From assembly GCA_947627215.1 (NCBI GenBank), contig CANQVD010000005.1, forward strand, positions 62,001-126,000: a stretch of 64,000 bases of DNA, read 5' to 3'. Under the pieces are notes generated by a model. The model was not told the origin of the DNA, did not search any database, and saw nothing but the letters and a program-made list of their open reading frames with translations. The stretch comes from an uncultured Eisenbergiella sp. (GTDB taxonomy: Bacteria > Bacillota > Clostridia > Lachnospirales > Lachnospiraceae). Made by a program: the position numbers and the translations under genes. The stretch's first letter is position 1, and each line of letters opens with the position of its first letter. Positions 27,173-36,309 of this stretch are shown here, piece by piece.

Positions 27173-28227
27173 TGTTTACAATAGAATCCACATTAGGAGA
27201 GATAAAGGCGGAATTTGACGGGAAAGGGCTCATGCCATATCTTATTTATAATCAGGAAGGGAATGGCGCTGGAAATTTTTTTGACGAAAATACAACTCTT
27301 GGTGATATTCAGCAGAAGAATCCCTCATGGAATGCGGCTGATATGGCTTATGGGCTGAATCGGTTACAGCATTGTTGCAAGGAAAGAGAACAGGTTCTGT
27401 ATAATGTGTATACGCCGGATGAGATTGTTGCCTGTCCCTCAAAGGAATGTGTAAAAATTATTTTTTTCCCTGCGGAGAATAACACTACAGTTGGGCAAAA
27501 CATATCTCCATCGAAGGAAATGGATAAAAACCAGGATGGACGTTTTGTAATTTTGGCGGCGGGAGGGGCTTATGGTGCAGTGTGTTCCATGACAGAAGCC
27601 TTTCCGGCAGCGGCAAAATTGAATGAACTGGGCATAAGTGTATTTTGCCTTAATTATCGGGTTGGAGGTCCGGCGCCACTTTTCCCGCATCCTATGGAGG
27701 ATTTGGCAGCGGCTTATACATGGATATGGCAGCATGCAGAACAATTCGGGGTCAATCCTGTGCATTATGCAGTGGGAGGATTCTCTGCAGGAGGTCATCT
27801 TGCAGCAACTTGTGGACTGGGGAAATCCGTTTATCTGAAAAGTGGTTGCCTAAAACCGGAATTACTTTTATTAGTCTATCCTTTGGTTGCTGTATGGGAT
27901 ACTATTGAAGGATACCCGGAAGCAATACAGAGGTTGATGCTTGGCGGATATCTGGGAGAGGGGTATACAAGGGAATGCTGTGCACCTTATGAGATTGTGG
28001 AGAATGCAGATGAAAGCTATCCACCCACTTATCTGGTGCAGGCAGAAGATGATGGTACAGTTCCCATATGGAACAGTGAACGGCTGTATGAAAAGCTGGC
28101 ATCCTGTCATGTGAATTGTCGTTATGAGCGTCATAAGAAAGCCGGACATGGATTTGGACTAGGAAGCGGTACAGAAGCGGCAGGCTGGGTAGAAAGGGCT
28201 GTGGATTTCTGGAAGGGGCTGGATTAA
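27172..28227 (+). CDS. Alpha/beta hydrolase, BD-FAE/acetylesterase-like
   Basis: 351 residues: an N-terminal stretch of about 130 residues of unclear fold, then an alpha/beta hydrolase with oxyanion segment AGGAYG, nucleophile GFSAGG (Ser about residue 202), acid in AEDDGTVP and histidine in GHGFGLG. This suits carbohydrate acetyl- or feruloyl-esterases. Its ATG overlaps the preceding stop by one base (TGATG). No signal peptide. Likely removes ester groups from imported oligosaccharides before GH78 and GH43 action. Confidence 0.75.
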   Translation: MFTIESTLGEIKAEFDGKGLMPYLIYNQEGNGAGNFFDENTTLGDIQQKNPSWNAADMAYGLNRLQHCCKEREQVLYNVYTPDEIVACPSKECVKIIFFPAENNTTVGQNISPSKEMDKNQDGRFVILAAGGAYGAVCSMTEAFPAAAKLNELGISVFCLNYRVGGPAPLFPHPMEDLAAAYTWIWQHAEQFGVNPVHYAVGGFSAGGHLAATCGLGKSVYLKSGCLKPELLLLVYPLVAVWDTIEGYPEAIQRLMLGGYLGEGYTRECCAPYEIVENADESYPPTYLVQAEDDGTVPIWNSERLYEKLASCHVNCRYERHKKAGHGFGLGSGTEAAGWVERAVDFWKGLD

Positions 28228-28276
28228 ATTTGGTGCCTTATTCTAAATTAGAGAAGAGAGAAAGGACTCTGGTAAA

Positions 28277-30838
28277 GTGAGACTATATGATTTGAAAACA
28301 ATGAAGATGACGAATCCAGTCATTGACCGTTCCCCTTATTTTTCATGGAAGATAGCCAGCAATAGGCGGAACGTGGTTCAGGAAAGATATGAGATAACTG
28401 TCCTGAAAGGTGAAGCCGTGGTATGGGACAGCGGCATCGTTGCGTCCAGGAAGCAGGGATTTATTGAGTATGCCGGGGTAAAGTTGGAATCAAGAAGCCG
28501 CTATGTGTGGAAGGTAAAGGTCTGGGACAATACAGGAGAAGCCGCAGAGGGGGAGGCATGCTTTGAGACGGCATTTCTGGAAAAGAAGGGCTGGCGGGCA
28601 AAGTGGGTGGAGTGTTCCTTTGAAAGGCAGCCTGCGAATGAATGCCGATTTGGGAATTCTTATGCCCCTATATTATTTGAAAAGGAATTTAAGATTCGCA
28701 AGAATGTCAGGAAAGCCAGAATCTATGCATCTGCCCACGGAATCTACCGCCTTTGCCTGAACGGAGAGAGGCTGGATGAAAGGGAGTTTGTCCCGGAATT
28801 CACATCCTATGGGAAGTTGTTGTATTACCAGGTATATGATGCCGCTTCCTTGCTGAAAGAAGAGAATATGCTTTCCATGTATGTGGGGGACGGCTGGTAT
28901 TTCAGCGCCCAGGCAGCACCTGTGATGAAGGAGCGTCATAAGGAGCCCTCTATTATTGCCCAGATAGAGGTGTGGTATGAGGACGGGACATTTGAGGTGA
29001 TTGCTACCGACGGAAGTGAAAGCTGCCGGGAAAGCTATATCGTATATTCGGATCTGTATCAGGGGGAAAAACAAGATTTCACCAGAAACGAAATGGAAAG
29101 GAAGCCTGTATGTGTGAAAGAATACGGGTATGACTTCCTGGCGGCACAGCCCATGGAGCCGGTTGTCTGTGTGAAGGAACTGCCCGCAGTGGAAATCCTT
29201 ACCACACCGGCAGGGGAGACCGTGGTTGATTTCGGGCAGATTGTAACCGGAAGAGCGAGGGTGCACATCCATGTACCGAGAGGGGAAGAAGTTGCTCTGG
29301 AGTATTTTGAGGTTCTGAATGAAAAGGGAAATTATATCAACACCATGTTTGCCCCGCAGAAGGACACGATAGTATCGGATGGAAAAGAGATGCTCCACGA
29401 AGCTCTGTTCACTTTCCATGGATTCCGGTATATCCGGGTGACAGGTATGGCGGCTCCAGAGCTTTCTGATTTCAAGGCGGTTGTACTCAGCACAAGGAAA
29501 GAGAACACAGGGAGCTTTCACTGTTCGGATGACAGGATGAACAGGCTGTACCAGAATGTCAGATGGTCCCAGTGCAACAATATGATGTCCGTCCCCACAG
29601 ACTGCCCCACAAGGGAAAAGGCGGGATGGACGGGTGACATTCTGATTTATGCAAAGACGGCGCTGGTCAATGAAGATGTGACTCCGTTTCTGAATAGCTG
29701 GCTTGGCAGTGTCAGGGCGGATCAGGCAGAGGATGGGACGATTATGATCGTGTCCCCCTATATGAAGCTTTATGAGAGCTTGTTTTTGAATGTGGCAAAG
29801 TCTTTAGGGGATGATCAGGTTACCGGCGTGGCGGGATGGAGTGACGCAATCGTATGGGTGCCCTATGATATGTATCGGGTGACCGGAAATGAAATCGTGC
29901 TTCGGGAGAATTTTGAGGCCATGGATAAGTGGTGCCGGTACATTATTACCACTGCCAGGGATAAAAGGGGCTATCAGGGAATTCCTATTGAAAAAGATCA
30001 GTATCTCTGGAATACCGGTTTTCATTTCGGGGAATGGCTTGTTCCCAGCAGGCCTGACAACACCGGGGAGCAGTACGGTATCTGTAAGGAGTCTGCATTC
30101 TACATAGCACCTTTCTTTGGATACATGACAATGGTGAAAATGTCGGAAATCTGTACAGTGTTAAAGGAGGAGGAAAAGGCGGAAGAATACCGGTTGGCCG
30201 CTGACAATATGAAGAAGGCGATTCAGGAAGAAATTCTGGAGGCAGGCCTGTTGCCGGACTATCTCATGGGGGCTTACGTGCTTGCCTTTGCCTTTGACCT
30301 TGTTCCGGATGCTTTATATGGGGCATATAAAGAAAAATTGTTGGAACTCATCAGAAACAATCATAATTGCCTTGATACGGGTTTCCTTGCAACACCATTT
30401 ATTCTGGATGTACTTTGCGGATTGGGGGAGAAAGAAACGGCATACAAGATTCTCTGGCAGAAAGAAAGACCGTCATGGCTGTATGAGGTTGATCATGGGG
30501 CTACCACCATCTGGGAGGCGTGGGATGCGGATGATGCAAAACGGACGGGACGTTTTGTGAGCTTTAACCACTATGCTTTCGGCTGTGTGGATGACTTTAT
30601 CTTCAGGCGCATTGCCGGTATTGACAGTGAGGAACCGGGCTTTTCCCATATCGTTATTAGGCCTGATCCAGACTGTGGACTGGCATTCTGTGACAGGACA
30701 TTTGAATGTGAAGCAGGAATGATTGCAGTTCATTGGAACAGGGAAAAGCTGGAGGTCAGTATTCCGTGCAACACTGATGCAACGGTATACTGGAAAGGGA
30801 AAGAACACGAGATAGGAAGCGGATCCTATGTTTTTTAA
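28277..30838 (+). CDS. GH78 alpha-L-rhamnosidase
   Basis: Releases terminal alpha-L-rhamnose from pectic oligosaccharides or flavonoid glycosides. The 853-residue protein has the N-terminal fibronectin-like domain, beta-sandwich domains (about 130-390) and the (alpha/alpha)6 catalytic domain; DCPTREKAGWTGD is the family's general-acid region, and WEAWDADDAKRTGRFVSFNHYAFG the late conserved block. GTG start at 28277 with AAAGGA upstream. No signal peptide, so cytoplasmic. 49 bases after the esterase gene. Confidence 0.9.
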   Translation: MRLYDLKTMKMTNPVIDRSPYFSWKIASNRRNVVQERYEITVLKGEAVVWDSGIVASRKQGFIEYAGVKLESRSRYVWKVKVWDNTGEAAEGEACFETAFLEKKGWRAKWVECSFERQPANECRFGNSYAPILFEKEFKIRKNVRKARIYASAHGIYRLCLNGERLDEREFVPEFTSYGKLLYYQVYDAASLLKEENMLSMYVGDGWYFSAQAAPVMKERHKEPSIIAQIEVWYEDGTFEVIATDGSESCRESYIVYSDLYQGEKQDFTRNEMERKPVCVKEYGYDFLAAQPMEPVVCVKELPAVEILTTPAGETVVDFGQIVTGRARVHIHVPRGEEVALEYFEVLNEKGNYINTMFAPQKDTIVSDGKEMLHEALFTFHGFRYIRVTGMAAPELSDFKAVVLSTRKENTGSFHCSDDRMNRLYQNVRWSQCNNMMSVPTDCPTREKAGWTGDILIYAKTALVNEDVTPFLNSWLGSVRADQAEDGTIMIVSPYMKLYESLFLNVAKSLGDDQVTGVAGWSDAIVWVPYDMYRVTGNEIVLRENFEAMDKWCRYIITTARDKRGYQGIPIEKDQYLWNTGFHFGEWLVPSRPDNTGEQYGICKESAFYIAPFFGYMTMVKMSEICTVLKEEEKAEEYRLAADNMKKAIQEEILEAGLLPDYLMGAYVLAFAFDLVPDALYGAYKEKLLELIRNNHNCLDTGFLATPFILDVLCGLGEKETAYKILWQKERPSWLYEVDHGATTIWEAWDADDAKRTGRFVSFNHYAFGCVDDFIFRRIAGIDSEEPGFSHIVIRPDPDCGLAFCDRTFECEAGMIAVHWNREKLEVSIPCNTDATVYWKGKEHEIGSGSYVF

Positions 30839-30850
30839 CAGGAGGTTGTA

Positions 30851-31896
30851 ATGAATGATCGTATAAGACCCGGAAAAGCATGGATGGATACAAAGGGAAA
30901 AAGAATTCAAGCACATGGCGGTTCCATAATGTATATAGATGGGACCTATTACTGGTATGGAGAAAACAAGGAGAAAACAGACGGAAAAAATGGAATTTGG
31001 CACTGGGGAGTCCGCTGTTATTCTTCGACGGATTTATATAACTGGGAGGACCGTGGAGTGATTATTCCGCCAGAACCGGATACTACATCATCTTCTCTGC
31101 ATCCATTTTCGAAAATGGATCGTCCCCATATCATTTATAATAAGGAGACGGACAAGTATGTCTGCTGGCTGAAGGTTATGGATGACCGGGCTGGTACTCA
31201 AACGGGGACGATACTGGAGGCGGACCATATCCTTGGTCCTTACGTCAAAATTAAAGAGGGGTTCAGACCTCTTGGCATGAATGCCGGTGACTTTGACTTG
31301 GCGGTGGCAGATGACGGAAAGGCATATTATTATTTCGAGAGGGTACACAGCGAAATGATATGCGCCGACCTAACGGAAGATTACAAAGATGTGACAGGTT
31401 ATTACAGCACCCATTTTCCACATCCATATCCGCCGTATGTACGGGAAGCCCGGCGCATTTCATGAGATGTGGCAAGCATTACCTTATTACCTCTGGTACT
31501 ACAGGATATCTGCCGAATCCTTCCGAGGTAGCGGTGTCTGACACATGGCATGGACCATATACGGTGCTTGGAAATCCCCATGTCTACGATTCCAGTGATA
31601 CTTCATTTCATTCCCAGATATCGTCCGTATTTAAGGTACCTGGGAAAAAAGATTTGTATATAGCTTTAGCAGATAGATGGCTTCCCAATGAGATGGATAA
31701 GGATTACCATAGATATAGCAAAATCTATGAGCTGCTTTTTCAAGGAAGAAGGGATGAAATTGATTTATCTCAGATAGATCTGAACATGGTGGAAAATACT
31801 TCCATTGCGGATTATGTATGGCTTCCGCTCAGATTTGAAGGAGAGAAAGTCTGTATTGATTGGCTGGATGAATGGCGGATTGAGGATTATGAGTAG
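30851..31896 (+). pseudogene. GH43-like glycoside hydrolase, broken by a single-base frameshift
   Basis: The first frame (30851-31465) gives a five-bladed propeller start with HGGSIMYIDGTYYWYGENKE; its third catalytic-type acid region ends in YVREA. The remaining half continues in the +1 frame from about 31447 (PAHFMRCGKHYLITSGTTGY) to the stop at 31896. Adding one C to the CCC run near 31450 would restore one protein of about 348 residues with the expected EAP-x-F block of GH43. Either a true pseudogene or a sequencing slip in a C run. GH43 members are arabinosidases, xylosidases or galactanases. Confidence 0.75.
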
Positions 31897-32205
31897 GAAT
31901 GATTGCTATTTATCATTAATTATCCAGCATGGAAGGATAAGCATTCATTGATTCTCCGAAGTTGGGACAGCTAACTTTATTATACATTCCTTGGGGTGCT
32001 GGACTGAGCAGCATACCTGGCGGCGAACAGCCGCAGGGGGTGTTGGTTTGTGTCAAACACTGGGGTGGTGAAAACCGCCCTGATAAAAGAAAAGCTGATA
32101 CGGTCAGGTTTCTATGACTTAGCCGTTGTGTATCAGTCCTTGCACGTCAACCCTCTTTTCGCGTGCGGTTTCACCGTATTCACGTTTTCTTTGCAGATAA
32201 ATTTT
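31897..32205. other. Right boundary of the accessory island, no gene seen
   Basis: 309 bases without a convincing ORF. The GC content rises again at its right end. Small structures are present, including GTTTGTGTCAAAC (palindromic) around 32047-32059 and a CGGT-GAAA-CCG hairpin on the minus strand at 32166-32176. The latter, with nearby AAAGCTGATACGG, faintly resembles group II intron RNA pieces. No direct repeat shared with the left boundary was noticed. Confidence 0.3.
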
Positions 32206-33624
32206 TTAAACGATCACCAGTTGCCGGGTATATTCGTGGATCGGCACGGTGCGGCGTTTGGCGGCCATGGCGCTTTCGTACAGATGGGAGGCCGCCACAT
32301 CCTTTTGCAGCATGGCGAACCCCTCCGGGGACAGGAGGCGTTTCGCGTCCGCCGGTTTGGAGAGCAGCGGAATTGCGCTGTTTGCCCGGATGGCGGAGAG
32401 CAGCGGCGCGGCCCCCCGACGGAAGCCCAGAATGCGCGCATAGGGAACGCTGCCGCGGGAACGTGCGTCCGCCAGCTCCTGCGCGGTGACGGAGAGCAGG
32501 ATGTGGCAGAGGGCGCGGCTGATCCGGCTGTAGGTCAGATCCTTCGTTTTGAGACGGCCGCACAGGTCGTCCCAGTCGGAGAACTGCATACAGCTTTTTT
32601 GGATTTTGTCGGAAAGCTCTCTGGTCACGTCTGCATAGCGCGTATAGCCCTCCGGCACGTCCTGCAGCAGGCGCAGGCGGAGTTCTTTGGTGAGGTCCGC
32701 GGGGAAGAGCAGACGGCCCTGAGACAGGATCTCCTGCCAGAGGCCGTGCTGCGCGGCGGGCACGTGGGAAAAAAGCTGCGGGAGGGATGCGGCGGGATCC
32801 TGCGCGGACGCCGAACCGTCAGCGGCCTTTGCGGGCGCTGGGCTGCCGTCTTCGGGGACCGTCGGCCTGCCGGTGGTTTCCGCAGACGCTAGGATGCCGG
32901 AGCCTTGCACAGGTGTCAGCAGGTCGAAGTCCTCCGCAGACGCCAGCAGGCGGCGCAGCGCCAGGGCGGAGGGAAAGCGCTGTGTCCGATCCGTCGGGAC
33001 GGAAGCGTCCGGCTCCGGGAGCGCCGTTTCCCCATAGGCTGTCCCTTCCCGTCTGACGGTGACGGGTTTGATCGCGCTGCCGCGTCTGGTCAGGCACAGG
33101 CAGTATTCCAGCCCCAGGATGTTGTTGGGGGAGGAGAAAAAGTCCTCTCCGGGAAACGTGCCGTCCTCCGGCCAGACTGCCTGCAGTGCGGCGGCCCTGG
33201 CTTTAGGGAAGGACCAGCCCTCCTTCAGACGCCCCTGCAGGGCGGCCTGAAAGGCGGGAGATTCCGCGCACAGCAGGGAAGCAGCGCGCAGAAAGGGGGC
33301 GATATCGCCGCATTCGCTGCCGAAGCAGAGCGCGTCCGCCACGCCCAAACCGTCCAGCAGCGCGACGGCCCCCGCGGCGAAATCCCCGGCGCTGCCGCAG
33401 GCAAAGAGGGCGGGCAGCTCCAGCACCAGATCCGCGCCGCCGAGCAGCGCCATCCGCGTCCGGGCATACTTGTCCGTGACCGCGCACTGTCCCCGCTGGA
33501 CGAAATCGCCGCTCATCACCGCCACTACATAGTCGGCGCCGGTGAGGCTGCGGGTACACTCCAGATGAAATTGATGTCCGTTGTGAAACGGGTTGTATTC
33601 TGCGATGACGGCGGCTGTTTTCAT
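32206..33624 (-). CDS. tmcAL: tRNA(Met) cytidine acetate ligase (TmcAL/YlbM)
   Basis: Uses ATP and acetate to form N4-acetylcytidine at the wobble base of elongator tRNA-Met. N-terminal nucleotidyltransferase motif AEYNPFHNGHQFHL (HxGH-type), MSGDFVQRGQ and LELPALFACGSAGDFA are diagnostic. At 472 residues it is longer than the about 400 usual; the extra is an Ala/Pro/Ser-rich insert around residues 245-275. Its need for acetate is interesting next to pta-ackA on the other strand, though probably coincidental. Confidence 0.9.
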   Translation of the reverse strand: MKTAAVIAEYNPFHNGHQFHLECTRSLTGADYVVAVMSGDFVQRGQCAVTDKYARTRMALLGGADLVLELPALFACGSAGDFAAGAVALLDGLGVADALCFGSECGDIAPFLRAASLLCAESPAFQAALQGRLKEGWSFPKARAAALQAVWPEDGTFPGEDFFSSPNNILGLEYCLCLTRRGSAIKPVTVRREGTAYGETALPEPDASVPTDRTQRFPSALALRRLLASAEDFDLLTPVQGSGILASAETTGRPTVPEDGSPAPAKAADGSASAQDPAASLPQLFSHVPAAQHGLWQEILSQGRLLFPADLTKELRLRLLQDVPEGYTRYADVTRELSDKIQKSCMQFSDWDDLCGRLKTKDLTYSRISRALCHILLSVTAQELADARSRGSVPYARILGFRRGAAPLLSAIRANSAIPLLSKPADAKRLLSPEGFAMLQKDVAASHLYESAMAAKRRTVPIHEYTRQLVIV

Positions 33625-33745
33625 GATCGGTTCCTTTCGCGGTCAGACAGGCCGGTTTCAATTCGGTATGTCTTGCAGGAGGCGGCGCTGGCTTTTGCGG
33701 AAGGCCCGGATCGGCTTTCGCGCGCAGAACGGTCGCCATGCCGCT

Positions 33746-33774
33746 ATTATACCGTCAAATGTCCCGGCTGGCAA
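33746..33774 (-). promoter_or_regulatory. Promoter of tmcAL
   Basis: Minus strand TTGCCA (33774-33769), 17-bp spacer, TATAAT (33751-33746). The intergenic stretch 33625-33980 holds only this and the opposite pta promoter. Confidence 0.65.
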
Positions 33775-33869
33775 CCCGTATCTCCCCTCTCGCCCGGCCG
33801 GGGCGGACATCTCCTTCGTGAAAAGCAACATTGTGCCTCATTTTGTGCAAGATTTTCGCGAAAAATCTC

Positions 33870-33898
33870 TTGTATACAAAAAATGAAAATGGTATGAT
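33870..33898 (+). promoter_or_regulatory. Promoter of pta-ackA
   Basis: TTGTAT (33870-33875), 17-bp spacer, TATGAT (33893-33898). The leader of about 75 bases contains an inverted AAAAC/GTTTT pair and the AAAGGAGAG ribosome site. Confidence 0.6.
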
Positions 33899-33980
33899 GT
33901 AAGCAGTTACAAAACAGGTTTTTCAAAGGACCGCCGTTTTGTGAAAATGAGAAGGTGTCACGAAAGGAGAGTACAGGGGT

Positions 33981-34982
33981 ATGTCTTATATTGACATTAT
34001 CAAGGACAAGGCGAGAGCCGACAAGAAAACGATTGTACTGCCGGAGACCAACGACAGGAGAACGCTGATCGCGACCGCGCATATTCTGGAAGAGGATATC
34101 GCCAATATCGTCATGGTCGGCAACGAAGAGAAGATCATGGACGGCGCGCGCTGGCTGGAACTGGATCTGACCGGCATCGAAGTAGTTGACCCCAATAAGT
34201 GTGACAAATTTGCCGAATATGCGAATATTTTGTATGAGACCAGAAAGCATAAGGGCATGACCCTGGAAAAAGCGACGGAGATCCTGCGCACCGATTATCT
34301 GACCTTCGGCGTGGTGATGGTGAAGGCCGGCGATGCGGACGGCATGGTGGCGGGCGCCTGTCATGCCACTGCGGATACCCTGCGCCCGGCGCTGCAGATC
34401 CTGAAGACCGCGCCCGGAACGAAGCTGGTTTCCGGCTTCTTCATCATGGACGTTCCGGACTGCGAATACGGGGATGGCGGCACCTTCCTGTTCGCGGACT
34501 GCGGCCTGAATCAGGATCCTACATCTGAAGAGCTGGCCGCCATCGCGGATTCCAGCGCCAAGAGCTTCAAGGTCCTGGTGGGTTCCAGACCCGTCGTTGC
34601 CATGCTTTCCCATTCCACCAAGGGCAGCGCGAAGCATCCGCTGGTCGATAAGGTGACGAAAGCGGTGGAGATCGCCCATGCCGAATATCCCGGTCTGGTG
34701 GTGGACGGCGAGCTGCAGCTCGACGCGGCTCTGGTGCCGGCGGTGGCGAAGTCCAAGGCCCCCGGCAGCGAGGTGGCGGGCCGGGCGAACGTGCTGATCT
34801 TCCCGAATCTGGACTGCGGCAACATCGGTTACAAGCTGGTACAGCGGCTGGGGAAGGCAGAGGCCTACGGCCCCATGCTGCAGGGCATCGCCAAGCCCGT
34901 CAACGATCTGTCCAGGGGCTGCTCCTGGGAGGATATCGTGGGCGTCGTGGCGCTGACGGCGGTGCAGGCACAGCTCATGTAA
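33981..34982 (+). CDS. pta: Phosphate acetyltransferase
   Basis: Acetyl-CoA + phosphate to acetyl phosphate + CoA, the first step of fermentative ATP generation to acetate. 333 residues, the short single-domain form. Conserved stretches include AGACHATADTLRPALQ, LSHSTKGSAKHP and the C-terminal NLDCGNIGYKLVQRLG. First gene of a two-gene operon with ackA, 47 bases apart. Confidence 0.95.
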   Translation: MSYIDIIKDKARADKKTIVLPETNDRRTLIATAHILEEDIANIVMVGNEEKIMDGARWLELDLTGIEVVDPNKCDKFAEYANILYETRKHKGMTLEKATEILRTDYLTFGVVMVKAGDADGMVAGACHATADTLRPALQILKTAPGTKLVSGFFIMDVPDCEYGDGGTFLFADCGLNQDPTSEELAAIADSSAKSFKVLVGSRPVVAMLSHSTKGSAKHPLVDKVTKAVEIAHAEYPGLVVDGELQLDAALVPAVAKSKAPGSEVAGRANVLIFPNLDCGNIGYKLVQRLGKAEAYGPMLQGIAKPVNDLSRGCSWEDIVGVVALTAVQAQLM

Positions 34983-35029
34983 AAACGCGGCGGATACATA
35001 TGTTGTGAGAAAACGGGAGGATTTGGATC

Positions 35030-36217
35030 ATGAATATTCTGGTAATCAACTGCGGGAGCTCCTCTCTGAAGTTCCAGCTCATCGATGCGGAAACAGAGAA
35101 GTTGACAGCGAAAGGATTATGTGAGAGAATAGGGATTGGCGGCAGTCAGATCACGTTTTCACCCGCGGGCGGCGAAAAAACCGTGCGTCAGGTTCCCATG
35201 CCGGATCATAAAGAAGCGATCCGGTACGTGCTGGAGGCGCTGACCGATGAGAAGACCGGCGTAGTGAAGAGCCTGTCCGAGATCGGCGCGGTGGGACACC
35301 GCATCGTCCATGGCGGCGAGAGCTTCGCGGAGGCGACCGTCATCACGCCCGAGGTGAAGAAGGCCATCGCGGACTGCATCGATCTGGCCCCGCTGCACAA
35401 TCCGGCGAACCTGATCGGCGTGGACGCCTGCGAGGCGCTGATGCCCGGCGTTCCCATGGTGGCCGTTTTCGATACGGCTTTCCATCAGACCATGCCGGAG
35501 GAGGCGTACCTGTATGCGATCCCTTACCGCTATTACGAGCAGTATAAGATCAGGAGATACGGCTTCCACGGCACCAGCCACGATTATGTTTCCCACAGGG
35601 CTGCGGAATTGCTTGGCAGGCCGTATGAGGATCTGAAGATCATCGTCTGTCACCTGGGCAACGGCGCTTCCGTATCCGCTGTGAAGAACGGCAAATGCGT
35701 GGACACCTCCATGGGTCTGACCCCGCTGGAGGGGCTGATCATGGGAACCAGAAGCGGCGACTTGGATCCGGCCATCCTCGAGTTCATCGCCAACAAGGAA
35801 GGCAGATCCATCGGCGAGATCATGACCATTCTGAATAAGGAATCCGGCGTGCTGGGGCTTTCCGGCGGGCTTTCCTCCGATTTCCGGGATCTGGAGAACG
35901 GGTCTGCGGAGGGCGCGAGGGCGCTGAAGGCGTTTGCGCTGCGCACGGCCAAATATATCGGCGCCTATGCGGCGGCGATGAACGGTGTGGACGTCATCTG
36001 CTTTACGGCGGGCGTCGGCGAGAACAGCGTGAATGTCCGCGCCAGCATTTGCAGGGACTATCTCGGCTATCTCGGCATCGGGATCGACGATGTTGCGGCG
36101 AAGGTGCGCGGAGAAGAGAAGGAAATTTCCACCCCCGATTCCAAAGTGAAGGTGCTCGTGATCCCGACCAATGAAGAACTGGCGATCGCAAGGCAGACCT
36201 ATGCCCTTGTGAAGTGA
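35030..36217 (+). CDS. ackA: Acetate kinase
   Basis: Acetyl phosphate + ADP to acetate + ATP. 395 residues of the ASKHA fold. N-terminal NCGSSSLKFQL, VGHRIVHGGE, FDTAFHQTMP, YGFHGTSHDYV and GTRSGDLDP contain the known catalytic Arg, Asp and His positions. RBS GGGAGGA. After the stop, a hairpin with GGCGGCC/GGCCGCC (around 36270-36287) without a T run separates it from the MBOAT gene, so read-through is possible. Confidence 0.96.
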   Translation: MNILVINCGSSSLKFQLIDAETEKLTAKGLCERIGIGGSQITFSPAGGEKTVRQVPMPDHKEAIRYVLEALTDEKTGVVKSLSEIGAVGHRIVHGGESFAEATVITPEVKKAIADCIDLAPLHNPANLIGVDACEALMPGVPMVAVFDTAFHQTMPEEAYLYAIPYRYYEQYKIRRYGFHGTSHDYVSHRAAELLGRPYEDLKIIVCHLGNGASVSAVKNGKCVDTSMGLTPLEGLIMGTRSGDLDPAILEFIANKEGRSIGEIMTILNKESGVLGLSGGLSSDFRDLENGSAEGARALKAFALRTAKYIGAYAAAMNGVDVICFTAGVGENSVNVRASICRDYLGYLGIGIDDVAAKVRGEEKEISTPDSKVKVLVIPTNEELAIARQTYALVK

Positions 36218-36309
36218 GACGGGAGAATGCGCGCCCATGACGTTTCTTCCGTCGTGAAATGCGTATGTCGGCGGCCGGAGGCCGCCTTCGGATAAAGGAC
36301 GGAACAGAA

